Below are positions 1 to 7,958 of a stretch of DNA of 20,591 bases, one piece after another. The notes under the pieces were generated by a model. That model made no database searches. It was not told the DNA's origin and saw nothing but the letters and a program-made list of their open reading frames with translations. The translations under genes and the position numbers were made by a program. Source of the DNA: Saprospiraceae bacterium (GTDB taxonomy: Bacteria; Bacteroidota; Bacteroidia; Chitinophagales; Saprospiraceae). Position 1 is the first letter of the stretch. Each line of letters opens with the position of its first letter. The stretch is from NCBI GenBank assembly GCA_007125435.1, contig SLDF01000300.1, positions 1 through 20,591 of the forward strand. Direction: 5' to 3'.

Positions 1-610
1 TGACCTCGGCTATACCCATGTCTTTTAGTACTTCTGCTGACCCATTAGCGACTCGTCCTGACCCCGTCAATACGATCTTGACAGGTGGTAAGTCTAAGTT
101 GGCATACATCGCTTTGGCTTCTGCATAGTCTTTACAATCAACCATTCGTTTTAGGTCAAAATGACCGGTCCTGCGACCATAAGTCCATAGTGCATTATGT
201 GCACCCACCAAGCCGGCAAACCGTCCAAATGCTATGAGTCTTTGTCCGCTATCATTAGTCAGTGTTTCCCAGTCAATTAATTTGATATTTTGTCGCAATA
301 TGCTCTTTAAAAGCTCCCGATTATAGGCTTGAGCTTTTATAGTGTGTGAAAAAAAGAAATAGGTTTTATCATTTATAAGGCTATTAATAGGCACTTCTTT
401 CACGCCTAACAATATGTCGCAATGGCTGACATCATCGACCACTTTTAGGCCGAGGCTTTTATATTCCTCATCTTCGAAGCAGCGGTTAGCAGATGTCTGT
501 ACGTAGAGATCGATGTTGTTCTTTTTGACAATATCTCGACATTGCTCAGGACTAAGCGGCACTCTTCTGTCTGGTGGATTTTTCTCTTCTCTGATGATAC
601 CTATTTTCAT
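1..610 (-). CDS. Saccharopine/alanine dehydrogenase-like NAD(P)-dependent oxidoreductase (5' part)
   Basis: This gene reads leftward from an ATG at 610-608 and leaves the window after about 203 codons, so only the N-terminal half is visible. The translation starts MKIGIIREEKNPPDRRVPLS and continues with a RCF-D-EEY motif (about residues 43-49), a CDILLGVKEVP segment (about 64-74), an FFFSHTIKAQAYN segment and FGRFAGLVGAHNALW (about 128-142). These match the AlaDh/PNT N-terminal domain as found in lysine-forming saccharopine dehydrogenases and their bacterial relatives. Near the edge, KIVLTGSGRVANGSAEVL has the GxGxxxxG pattern of a Rossmann NAD(P)-binding fold. Family members oxidise or reductively form amino acids using NAD(P)H. 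The true substrate (saccharopine, alanine or another amino acid) cannot be decided from this half. It is divergent from murQ. Confidence 0.8.
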   Translation of the reverse strand, partial: MKIGIIREEKNPPDRRVPLSPEQCRDIVKKNNIDLYVQTSANRCFEDEEYKSLGLKVVDDVSHCDILLGVKEVPINSLINDKTYFFFSHTIKAQAYNRELLKSILRQNIKLIDWETLTNDSGQRLIAFGRFAGLVGAHNALWTYGRRTGHFDLKRMVDCKDYAEAKAMYANLDLPPVKIVLTGSGRVANGSAEVLKDMGIAEV

Positions 611-971
611 ATTGTGTTTTTTGATGGAGCACAATTATAAGATTAATCTACGATAAAGGGATGATTGTTCGACAAAACACTTTTTCACATAGAGAAAATG
701 CTAAAACTAAAAATTATAAATGCCAGATGACAGTCGAAAGACCCATTAGATTGATAAAAATATACATAGACTCGATAAGCAAGTAAAGTCTAATATTTTC
801 GATATGATAATATATTCAGATTATATCTATATTTTTGTCGTTTTAACCCGGTTTATGCATTAGGGTTTCGTTGTGAGGCTTTAAATCGACGAAGGAGATT
901 CACGAATGCCATAAAAAATATAAAAGCGATATGAGTAAATGGTATTAAGCCTCTTGTTTAGGAGCAGTCGA

Positions 972-990
972 AGCTGATCCAGAGTCGGCT
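972..990 (+). repeat. Imperfect hairpin followed by a T run
   Basis: AGCTGA at 972-977 can pair with TCGGCT at 985-990 if one G-U pair is allowed, and the sequence continues ACTTTTTA. This resembles a weak intrinsic terminator, yet no gene ends just upstream on the plus strand. It shares the string CCAGAGTyGGCT with the hairpin at 1053-1072. Confidence 0.4.
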
Positions 991-1052
991 ACTTTTTATT
1001 ACGATTTAATAGTTTACTCATTATGGTGAATTTTTATTAAGATACTGTGATG

Positions 1053-1072
1053 CCGAGCCAGAGTTGGCTCGG
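1053..1072 (+). repeat. Perfect 7-bp hairpin, GC-rich
   Basis: CCGAGCC at 1053-1059 pairs with GGCTCGG at 1066-1072 around the loop AGAGTT, followed by TTCCTT. It is related in sequence to the hairpin at 972-990, as both contain CCAGAGTyGGCT. It could be a terminator or part of the larger hairpin cluster upstream of murQ. Confidence 0.5.
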
Positions 1073-1082
1073 TTCCTTCATT

Positions 1083-1190
1083 ATTTGGTTGACATTTAGT
1101 CAACCAAATTGCTGCGCACCATTCAGTCATCTCCTTATTGACTTGACATTTAGTCAAGTCAATTGCTTCGCACCAGTCGGTCACCCCTAT
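1083..1190 (+). repeat. Two tandem ~54-bp units, each with a perfect 11-bp hairpin
   Basis: Unit 1 has ATTTGGTTGAC (1083-1093), loop ATTTA (1094-1098) and the exact reverse complement at 1099-1109. Unit 2 has ATTGACTTGAC (1137-1147), the same loop ATTTA (1148-1152) and its exact complement at 1153-1163. Each hairpin is followed by a similar tail, TGCTkCGCACCA then TCrGTCA. The stems differ in their outer half, but both are perfectly paired, so the pairing rather than the sequence looks conserved. The function is unknown; it may be a transcribed structured element or the remains of a small mobile repeat. Confidence 0.75.
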
Positions 1191-1337
1191 GGTGAATGAG
1201 CGAAATCAAGCAAAGTGCCTTATTTTGAAGCCTTTTAAAGCCGTATACAACTTATACACCTCATCTGATATTTGAATATTCTTAAACAAGGACATTCTTG
1301 TGGTCATGAACCAAAGGTTGACTTTTAAAAACAACAT

Positions 1338-2147
1338 ATGAAAAGAATTACTGAATCTGATTCACTCTATGATAGACTAGAAGAAAAAAGAGTTGCTGAA
1401 ATTCTGACAGATATCAACCGTGAAGACAAAAAAGTGGCATTGACAGTAGAGCAGTGTTTGTCATCCATAGAGCCGTTAGTCAATACCTGTGTATCAAAGT
1501 TAACAGAAGGCGGGCGATTATTTTACATAGGTGCAGGCACTAGTGGAAGATTGGGTGTTTTAGATGCGTCAGAGTGTCCACCCACATTTGGAGTAGGATT
1601 TGACATGGTGATTGGTTTGATCGCCGGAGGAGACACAGCTATAAGGAAGGCCGTAGAACACGCAGAAGATGATCAAGAAGCAGCGTGGTCAGACCTGGAA
1701 GCATATAATATTAATGCAATGGATGTCGTAGTAGGCGTAGCTGCGTCAGGTACTACACCCTATGTCCTCGGTGGTCTCAGGTCTGCCAGAGCCCATGGTA
1801 TTGTCACAGGCTGTATCACTTGCAATCCTGGAGCTCCCATTATTGCGTATTCTGATTTTCCAATAGTAGCAGAAGTAGGCCCTGAGTATATTACCGGCAG
1901 TACAAGGATGAAGTCTGGCACAGCTCAAAAAATGATTCTCAATATGATCACAACTGCGACGATGATCAGACTTGGCAGAGTCAAAGGCAATAAAATGGTC
2001 GACATGCAACTCACTAATGACAAGTTAAAAGAGAGAGCCGTGAACTTAGTATCAAATGCATTAAACATTTCAAAGGTCAAGGCATGGGATCTTCTGGAAA
2101 AGTACGGTTCAGTGAGAAAGGCCATAGAACAAAAAGATGCTGAATAA
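1338..2147 (+). CDS. murQ: N-acetylmuramic acid 6-phosphate etherase
   Basis: MurQ cleaves the lactyl ether of N-acetylmuramic acid 6-phosphate to give N-acetylglucosamine 6-phosphate and D-lactate, in cytoplasmic recycling of cell-wall sugars. The 269-residue protein carries the family hallmarks in order: an N-terminal TESDSLYDRLEEK segment, the SIS-domain phosphate-sugar site IGAGTSGRLGVLDASECPPTFG (about residues 64-85, with the family's acidic residue at E79), IAGGDTAIRKAVEHAEDD (95-112, second acidic site), a VGVAASGTTPYVLG loop (132-145) and GSTRMKSGTAQK (187-198). It is somewhat shorter than the roughly 300 residues of the E. coli enzyme, mainly at the C-terminus. The ATG at 1338 fits the usual family N-terminus. 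There is no anhydro-MurNAc kinase or transporter beside it, so it appears to stand alone. The hairpin cluster at 972-1190 lies upstream. Confidence 0.95.
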   Translation: MKRITESDSLYDRLEEKRVAEILTDINREDKKVALTVEQCLSSIEPLVNTCVSKLTEGGRLFYIGAGTSGRLGVLDASECPPTFGVGFDMVIGLIAGGDTAIRKAVEHAEDDQEAAWSDLEAYNINAMDVVVGVAASGTTPYVLGGLRSARAHGIVTGCITCNPGAPIIAYSDFPIVAEVGPEYITGSTRMKSGTAQKMILNMITTATMIRLGRVKGNKMVDMQLTNDKLKERAVNLVSNALNISKVKAWDLLEKYGSVRKAIEQKDAE

Positions 2148-2746
2148 AGATATTTAGTACAATTACTTTTATCATGCTAAAGACATGGTGGACAGGAAGC
2201 ATTGCCCCTTGTAAAGAATCGCAACTCAATTTAAAATGAATGTAGGGCAATTTTGTGAGTGCTGCATGACAATGCGTATCGGCTCTTATAACCGTAGAAG
2301 ATGAAATACTAATGAAAAACGCTTGATAATAATGACATGAAAGTTTTTTAATTGTTATGACTTATCGATGAGCTATTATCTCAGTTCTTAACCTTTTTAA
2401 ATTGGAACGATTGTTGTGTTTATTTAAAAGGAGTTTCTTAAATTTGAGAGTGAATATAGAGGTGTTAGTCATATTGGTGTTATTTCATAAAGATTGCATC
2501 AGCGATGTGGAGTGGGTCACGAGCGTATGCGAGTGAGTCCGCAGGACCGAGCGAATAGCGAGCCCCGCAACGTAGCGACCCGACGACGATAGGAGGAGGG
2601 TGATGCCCAAGGAAATAAAATAAAAGAAAACACCCTAAAATGTGAAGTTAGAAAACCTTAGACTTGGATTCTACATTAAACACATTGTAGTGACTCATTA
2701 GTTGAATAAAGTAAATTAAATAAAGCGAATAACTCAATATCATAAA
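2148..2746. other. Non-coding stretch between murQ and the AAA+ gene
   Basis: I see no credible gene in these 599 bases. The sequence is AT-rich apart from one GC-rich dispersed repeat copy at 2495-2610. I found no clear terminator for murQ and no well-spaced promoter for the downstream gene. Confidence 0.7.
2495..2610 (-). repeat. Dispersed GC-rich intergenic repeat, copy A
   Basis: Read on the minus strand, this 116-bp copy begins TTGGGCATCACCCTC and ends CGCTGATGCA, like the copies at 6482-6618 and 16907-17039. The GCATCA and TGATGC near the ends are complementary, so the unit can close as a hairpin. It shares GGGTCGCTACG and GGGGCTCGCTATTCGCTCGG with copy B almost exactly. Compared with the other copies it lacks roughly 20 bp around the inner stem-loop, and it has a short GTCC/GGAC pair (2537-2547) in that place. 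Confidence 0.85.
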
Positions 2747-5380
2747 GTGGCTGAATCCGTAAATAAAAGCATACCAAGGCATTATAAATTCAGAGAGCTT
2801 AAAGTGTACGCCTCTACAGAATGGCTAGCTGATAATAAGAAAAAATATAGACAAGTATTTGACAGGGGAGAGACTGCCTACATCTATGCAGAGCTATCTT
2901 GCTTTAATAAGATGTTTGATGTAGATTTCTGGGAGGCTAATGTACAGATGAAATGTTTTTCGCTGCAGAAAGGCAGGAAGAAGGAAGTTTGCAATCTCAC
3001 ATTTAAAAGGAAAGTAAGTAAATACGACCATATCGTCTATATAAGGGAAGGCTGGGGCAATAAGAATCCAGGTGTCTTTTGGAAAAAGGGTACATATTAC
3101 TGGGAAGCATGGATAAATGGTGAGCGAGAGGCGACAAAATACTTCTACATCGAAGAGGCCGATGGGGAGATCAGCATTGACAATAATCCGTACATGGATC
3201 TTGAGTCATTAAAACTGTACGAGGGGCCATATGATGACATCACTGAGGGTGATAGGAGCTACTATCGTGCCTTCAGCAGTGAAGAAACGAGGTACATATA
3301 CACAGAGCTGTTGCTTAGGAATAAGAACATCGGAAAGCCGTGGCAATGTGAAATGTTTATCAAATTTTATAATGGCGCCAGAGAATTAAAAGGTCAGGTC
3401 GTAAGGCTTCAGACCATAAAAAAAGACGAGGAGACCATACATATTACTGCAGGATGGGGGTCTAATATAAAGGGGTCGTGGCGACCCGGTATATATACAG
3501 CGGAGGTTGTATTTATGGATTATGTGCTCGGCATCGTGCCATTTGAAGTTGGCGATGAGTTTGAAGAAGGTAACAACCCTATCACACTACCCAATAAAAT
3601 GTCGCCTATCACTTTCCAGTCAGCAGAAGGCGATTCGACATCCTTCGAAGAGTTATTAGCACAGTTAGATAAGTTGATAGGTCTGAGTACGATTAAAAAA
3701 CAAGTGAGAGATCACGCAAAGTACATCCAATACCTACAACTCAGGAAGAAAAAGGGCATACCAGAAAACGAGGATATCAATGTACACTCTGTATTCATCG
3801 GAAACCCCGGCACCGGTAAAACAACCGTGGCAAAAATGATGGGACAGCTCTATAAAAAGATGGGGGTGCTTTCTAAAGGTCATGTAACAGAGGTAGATAG
3901 AGCCGATCTTGTAGGGGAGTATATAGGCCAAACAGCACCAAAGGTCAGAGAAGTCATAGAAACAGCAAAAGGTGGTGTATTATTTATAGATGAAGCTTAC
4001 GCACTGGCAAGATCTAATGATGATTCAAAAGACTTTGGAAGGGAAGTCATTGAAATCCTGGTAAAAGAGATGAGTAATGGAAGTGGCGATCTGGCCGTGA
4101 TAGTAGCCGGCTATCCAAAAGAGATGAAACATTTCATTGACTCTAATCCAGGCTTGAAATCCAGATTTAAATTGGTGTACGAATTTTCGGATTATCTGCC
4201 TCAAGAATTGTCCCAAATAGCTGAATATGCATGCAAGGATAAAAATGTAGAGCTCAATCAAGACGCCAGGGTACTGATAGATAAGCTAATCGTCGATGCA
4301 TATAGAGATAGAGACCGAACCTTTGGTAATGCCAGATTTGTACATGATCTCATCGAAAAGGCCAAGCAGAATCTTGCCATCAGGATTATGAATGATGAAA
4401 GTCCGGCCTCAAAATCCGGACAAGATTTAAGCACAATTATTAAGGAAGACGTAGCTAAAATCAAATTATCAGACACTGCCATATTCCCTAATATACCTAT
4501 AGACCATGCACTATTAGAAAGCAGCTTGACAGAGCTCAATGAGCTCATAGGTATAGACAATGTCAAAAAAGACATCAATGAATTGGTAGATCTGGTGAAA
4601 TACTACAGAGAAACCAACAAAAATGTCTTAAATCACTTTTCGCTTCACACAGTCTTTATTGGGAATCCCGGTACGGGTAAGACAACAGTAGCCAGAATAT
4701 TAACAAAAATATATAAAGCGCTTGGTATACTGGAAAGGGGTCACATCGTGGAGACTGACAGGCAGGGTCTGGTGGCCGGCTTTGTTGGTCAAACAGCCTT
4801 GAAGACTAGTGAAAAAATAGATGATGCATTAGGTGGTGTGTTATTCATTGACGAAGCGTATGCACTGACTTCTCAGGGGGCATCTAACTACGCTGATTAT
4901 GGGAGTGAAGCCATACAGACTATTCTTAAGCGCATGGAGGACTCAAGATCTAGATTCTTTGTATTCGCTGCAGGATATCCTGACAATATGGAAACTTTTC
5001 TGAAGTCTAATCCCGGTCTCAAATCAAGATTTGATCAGACGCTAAAGTTTTCTGATTATAATCCTGAAGAATTATTTGAAATAGCCATTAGCATGCTTAG
5101 ACAAAATGGATATTCTATCAGTCCAAAGGCACAGGAGCATCTAGCCTCCTATCTATCATTCATTTACGAGTACAGAGACAAGTATTTTGGCAATGCTCGT
5201 ACAGTGAGAAATATAGTGCAGGATACTATCAAGCAACATAATCTTAGATTTTCTTCAATGGATGCGGAAATACGAGCCACTAAAAATGACAATCAAATTA
5301 CTTTCGAAGATGTAAATCACCTAGTTCTCAGCACTGATCAATTTGTATTTAATAGAAAGTCCATCGGCTTTAAAAAGTAG
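2747..5380 (+). CDS. Tandem CbxX/CfxQ-type AAA+ ATPase with a duplicated N-terminal domain
   Basis: The 877-residue protein has two AAA+ modules of the CbxX/CfxQ (SpoVK-like) type. Module 1 has Walker A GNPGTGKTT at 352-360 and Walker B GGVLFIDEAYAL from about 409. Module 2 has Walker A from 639 and Walker B GGVLFIDEAYAL from about 696. Each continues with AGYP and SNPGLKSRF, the latter carrying a probable arginine finger. Both modules look catalytically intact. Residues about 14-136 and 152-268 are two copies of an unrecognised, probably beta-rich domain: compare ETAYIYAEL (42-50) with ETRYIYTEL (180-188), and the two GWG segments at 102 and 236. The start is a GTG at 2747; an in-frame stop lies about 30 bases upstream and no earlier ATG exists. 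The family remodels proteins (rubisco activases, EccA of type VII secretion), but neither partner is nearby, so the substrate is unknown. The gene ends 10 bases from hemC, tail to tail. Confidence 0.85.
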   Translation: MAESVNKSIPRHYKFRELKVYASTEWLADNKKKYRQVFDRGETAYIYAELSCFNKMFDVDFWEANVQMKCFSLQKGRKKEVCNLTFKRKVSKYDHIVYIREGWGNKNPGVFWKKGTYYWEAWINGEREATKYFYIEEADGEISIDNNPYMDLESLKLYEGPYDDITEGDRSYYRAFSSEETRYIYTELLLRNKNIGKPWQCEMFIKFYNGARELKGQVVRLQTIKKDEETIHITAGWGSNIKGSWRPGIYTAEVVFMDYVLGIVPFEVGDEFEEGNNPITLPNKMSPITFQSAEGDSTSFEELLAQLDKLIGLSTIKKQVRDHAKYIQYLQLRKKKGIPENEDINVHSVFIGNPGTGKTTVAKMMGQLYKKMGVLSKGHVTEVDRADLVGEYIGQTAPKVREVIETAKGGVLFIDEAYALARSNDDSKDFGREVIEILVKEMSNGSGDLAVIVAGYPKEMKHFIDSNPGLKSRFKLVYEFSDYLPQELSQIAEYACKDKNVELNQDARVLIDKLIVDAYRDRDRTFGNARFVHDLIEKAKQNLAIRIMNDESPASKSGQDLSTIIKEDVAKIKLSDTAIFPNIPIDHALLESSLTELNELIGIDNVKKDINELVDLVKYYRETNKNVLNHFSLHTVFIGNPGTGKTTVARILTKIYKALGILERGHIVETDRQGLVAGFVGQTALKTSEKIDDALGGVLFIDEAYALTSQGASNYADYGSEAIQTILKRMEDSRSRFFVFAAGYPDNMETFLKSNPGLKSRFDQTLKFSDYNPEELFEIAISMLRQNGYSISPKAQEHLASYLSFIYEYRDKYFGNARTVRNIVQDTIKQHNLRFSSMDAEIRATKNDNQITFEDVNHLVLSTDQFVFNRKSIGFKK

Positions 5381-5390
5381 AGTCTGTAGT

Positions 5391-6290
5391 TTATCGTAGA
5401 TTATTCACAATCGTATCCACTAATTCAAATTTCGTTGAGGATGAAGTGTGAAATCTTTTCACGGGCGTATTGAGATCCGGTGCATAAGCTGCCCAAACAT
5501 GGTAGTTATGGTTAGCATCTTTTTCGCAATAGACGCCTAGTGGGATCAGACAGCCGCCTTCCATCTTTTTCAAAACACCCCTTTCTATGTTTGTCTTGTC
5601 AGCGATGTCACTGTTGTGCATCTTTTTAATGATTCTTCTGAGTTCTTTGTTGGTTTCGAGAGTTTGATAGGCCAACACCCCTTGTGCCGGAGCCGGAACA
5701 AATTCTTTTGGATGGAGTCTTTTGACAGTAATACCTTTAAGTTCAGGCTTGACCCTGTCAAGCCCGGCACTTGCCAGCATAATGGCATCTAAATCCTCAT
5801 CAAACAACTTACGCAATCTGGTCTGAACATTACCGCGTATATCAACGGTCTCAATGTCTGGCCTAAAGTCTTTTAATTGCGCTTTTCTTCTCATTGAAGA
5901 AGTGCCGACCTTGGCATTTTTGGATAAATGAAAGTCTAGATGAGTATCAATTCTATCTGTTCTTATTAATAAAGCGTCAGATGGATCTTCTCTGTAAGAA
6001 ACACCGGCAATAACGAGGCCAGGAGGAGAAGTCGTTGTTAAGTCCTTCATAGAATGTACAGCCAGGTCTACTTTTCCCTCTAGTAATTGATCCTCTATTT
6101 CCTTAGTAAAAAAGCCTTTACCTTCAATTTTATCAAAGCTGAGGTGCTGTATTTTGTCACCTTTAGTTTTGATGATATGGATACTGGCATCATATCCAAG
6201 TTCTTTGAGTTTGACCTGAGCATACTCTGCTTGCCACAGAGCCAATTTACTTCCTCTGGTTCCAATCTTTATTGTTGATGTCTTTGTCAT
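5391..6290 (-). CDS. hemC: Hydroxymethylbilane synthase (porphobilinogen deaminase)
   Basis: HemC joins four porphobilinogen molecules into hydroxymethylbilane in tetrapyrrole (haem) synthesis, in the cytoplasm. The 299-residue product starts with IKIGTRGSKLALWQA (7-21), has VDLAVHSMKDL (74-84) with the catalytic Asp at 83, SSMRRKAQL (131-139) and DIRGNVQTRL (150-159) for substrate and cofactor binding, VPAPAQGVLA (198-207), and GGCLIPLGVY (245-254), where Cys247 should hold the dipyrromethane cofactor. The length is normal for the family. The ATG at 6290 matches the usual start. No other haem gene is adjacent. It is convergent with the AAA+ gene, with 10 bases between stop codons, and divergent from lpxD. 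Confidence 0.97.
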   Translation of the reverse strand: MTKTSTIKIGTRGSKLALWQAEYAQVKLKELGYDASIHIIKTKGDKIQHLSFDKIEGKGFFTKEIEDQLLEGKVDLAVHSMKDLTTTSPPGLVIAGVSYREDPSDALLIRTDRIDTHLDFHLSKNAKVGTSSMRRKAQLKDFRPDIETVDIRGNVQTRLRKLFDEDLDAIMLASAGLDRVKPELKGITVKRLHPKEFVPAPAQGVLAYQTLETNKELRRIIKKMHNSDIADKTNIERGVLKKMEGGCLIPLGVYCEKDANHNYHVWAAYAPDLNTPVKRFHTSSSTKFELVDTIVNNLR

Positions 6291-6481
6291 AGATTTTATA
6301 TTAAAAGAAATGTAGTTTAAATTCGGTTACTAGTTTCATGACCTTTTGCTTTATCCAGTAACAAAAACACTTATTGAATGGAAATAACAAGATCATGTTC
6401 ATTCAAACTGCGCATCTGTCTAATGTCTTTATTAAAGTAAATTCATAATAACGATCATTTGGATATATTTTTTTCGCTACT

Positions 6482-6618
6482 TTGGGCATCACCCTCGTCC
6501 TGTTGTCCTCGGGTCGCTATGTTTCGGGGCTCGCTATTCGCTCGGCCTCGATTTCGCTAAGGCTACATCGAGTCTGGCTTCGCATTCGCTTCGCCACCCA
6601 CTCCACAGCGCTGATGCA
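6482..6618 (+). repeat. Dispersed GC-rich intergenic repeat, copy B
   Basis: This 137-bp copy starts TTGGGCATCACCCTC and ends GCGCTGATGCA, with complementary GCATCA/TGATGC near the two ends. An inner stem pairs CTCGAT (6547-6552) with ATCGAG (6567-6572) around a 14-base loop. It has the same overall plan as copies at 2495-2610 and 16907-17039. The GC content stands out sharply from the AT-rich surroundings. Confidence 0.85.
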
Positions 6619-6802
6619 TAACTAGTAAAATCGACATTTTGAAATGCACCCTTTCATTTGAAACTGCAAAAGTATAAAAATCAATTAACCTTAATACATT
6701 GCCCTCATTAAGATGTATCTTGTGGCCTTTTATGGAGTAGAATATTGTGTGCCTGTCAATTTGGTTAAGCATTATTCATGCTTATATTTATAAAATTATT
6801 TT

Positions 6803-6811
6803 AAGGAGGAT
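6803..6811 (+). promoter_or_regulatory. Strong Shine-Dalgarno-like sequence unusually close to the lpxD start
   Basis: AAGGAGGA occupies 6803-6810, leaving only two bases between GGAGG and the ATG at 6812. Most other genes here have no Shine-Dalgarno sequence, as is normal in Bacteroidota. The very short spacing makes its role uncertain. No other nearby in-frame ATG offers a better fit, because the next Met in the frame is residue 97. Confidence 0.5.
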
Positions 6812-7858
6812 ATGAAAATAACTGCAAATGATATTGCGATAATATTAGACGGTAAGATCGTTGGGAACCCGGATAAAGCAGTAAGCAGTCCATCAGGTAT
6901 AGAAGACGCCAGCGAAGACCAAATAACCTTTCTGGGGAATCCAAAGTATGAGAAATATTTAGTCGAAACCAACGCTGGAATCATCATAGTGCCCAGCTCA
7001 ATAACCTTAAATAATCAGATAAAATCCACACTGATTTTGGTTGAAGATGTGTATTTGGCTCTTGCTAAGCTTTTTCAAGCTTTTGAAGGGGGTCAATCTA
7101 TGGAGCCTGGCATTTCAGAAAAGTCAAACTTAGAACCGGGTGTACTAATTTCAAATAAAGCCAAGATTGATGCTTATGTTACAGTAGAAGAAGGGGCAGT
7201 AATAGGAGATGGCGTTCATATAAAGAGTAATGTCCACATTGGTAAGCATGTGATCATAGGGGAGGGATCCATCATACATTCTGGTGCAAGGATCATGGAT
7301 CGTACAGAAATAGGTAGAAACTGTATTATTAACCCCAATGCTGTTATTGGGTCAGAAGGGTTTGGCTATGCATTCGACCCTAAAGGATACTATGTAAAGA
7401 TACCACATATGGGCAAAGTTATTTTACAAGATAATGTAGAGATTGGCAGCAACTCCACCATAGATCGTGGTTCAATGGGGAATACACTGATTATGAAAGG
7501 TGTTAAGATTGATAATTTAGTTCATATCGCTCACAATGTTACTATAGGTGAACATACGGCGATAGCCGCTCAGACAGGAATAGCAGGGAGTACTAAGATA
7601 GGAAAGTATTGCCGATTTGGAGGTCAGACCGGTATTGTAGGGCATCTCAATATAGCAGATCGAACAGAAGTTCAAGCTCAGTCAGGCATAGCTTCTTCTG
7701 TAAAAGAAGAAGGAAGCAAATTATTTGGCTATCCAGCCATTAACTATATGAATTACGTCAAATCTTTTACTGTATTCAAAAAACTACCTGAGCTCTTAAA
7801 GAAGATACATCGTCTAGAGAAGTTGGTTGATAAATTGCAGTCAGCCAAAGGTGAATAA
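6812..7858 (+). CDS. lpxD: UDP-3-O-acylglucosamine N-acyltransferase
   Basis: LpxD transfers a hydroxyacyl chain from acyl carrier protein to the 2-amino group of UDP-3-O-acylglucosamine, the third step of lipid A synthesis. The 348-residue protein has the family's N-terminal uridine-binding domain (about 1-100, including SSPSGIEDASEDQITFLGNPKY) followed by a left-handed beta-helix of hexapeptide repeats (about 105-300). It includes EGFGYAF (182-188), STIDRGSMGNT (215-225) and HIAHN (238-242), where one of the two His residues is the catalytic base. A short helical tail rich in Lys and Leu follows. The length is normal. It opens a run of co-directional genes, with 100 bases before lpxC-fabZ, so the two may or may not share a transcript. 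Confidence 0.96.
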   Translation: MKITANDIAIILDGKIVGNPDKAVSSPSGIEDASEDQITFLGNPKYEKYLVETNAGIIIVPSSITLNNQIKSTLILVEDVYLALAKLFQAFEGGQSMEPGISEKSNLEPGVLISNKAKIDAYVTVEEGAVIGDGVHIKSNVHIGKHVIIGEGSIIHSGARIMDRTEIGRNCIINPNAVIGSEGFGYAFDPKGYYVKIPHMGKVILQDNVEIGSNSTIDRGSMGNTLIMKGVKIDNLVHIAHNVTIGEHTAIAAQTGIAGSTKIGKYCRFGGQTGIVGHLNIADRTEVQAQSGIASSVKEEGSKLFGYPAINYMNYVKSFTVFKKLPELLKKIHRLEKLVDKLQSAKGE

Positions 7859-7958
7859 CTATTAAATTATTAATTTTGCCATTAGCTACAAGTTAAGTTA
7901 TTAATAATTGACTTGAGGCTGGTTTTTATTTTGGGGCTATATATAACAAAACTAATAC

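Larger units (their letters stand above)
611..1337. other. Non-coding stretch between the dehydrogenase-like gene and murQ
   Basis: I find no convincing gene in these 727 bases; reading frames are short and broken. The left part (about 660-900) is plain AT-rich DNA. The part from about 960 to 1200 is packed with inverted repeats: two related imperfect or perfect hairpins sharing CCAGAGTyGGCT (972-990 and 1053-1072), then two tandem units with perfect 11-bp stems (1083-1109 and 1137-1163). A small inverted repeat, TCACC/GGTGA, lies near 1182-1196. Both flanking genes read outward, so their promoters should lie here, but I could not find a well-spaced TTG/TAnnTTTG pair. Confidence 0.7.
6291..6811. 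other. Divergent intergenic region between hemC and lpxD
   Basis: These 521 bases must hold the promoters for both hemC and lpxD. The sequence is AT-rich except for the GC-rich dispersed repeat copy B at 6482-6618. A minus-strand reading frame at 6563-6772 overlaps that repeat and is not convincing. I found no promoter pair with good spacing. A strong purine-rich Shine-Dalgarno-like sequence lies at 6803-6810, next to the lpxD start. Confidence 0.7.

Noticed and set aside
611..1337. Possible small genes, for example an AAGGAG followed by ATG near 905
   Set aside because: The frame after that ATG stops after two codons, and other frames in the stretch are short and without motifs.
6563..6772. 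Minus-strand open frame of 69 codons overlapping repeat copy B
   Set aside because: Much of it is the GC-rich repeat, the product resembles nothing, and the other repeat copies do not preserve the frame.
7865..7915. AT-rich inverted repeats (AATTATTAA/TTAATAATT and CAAGT/ACTTG) between lpxD and lpxC-fabZ, followed by a T-rich tract
   Set aside because: Long loop, competing weak pairings and AT-rich composition make chance likely; not strong enough to call a terminator or attenuator.
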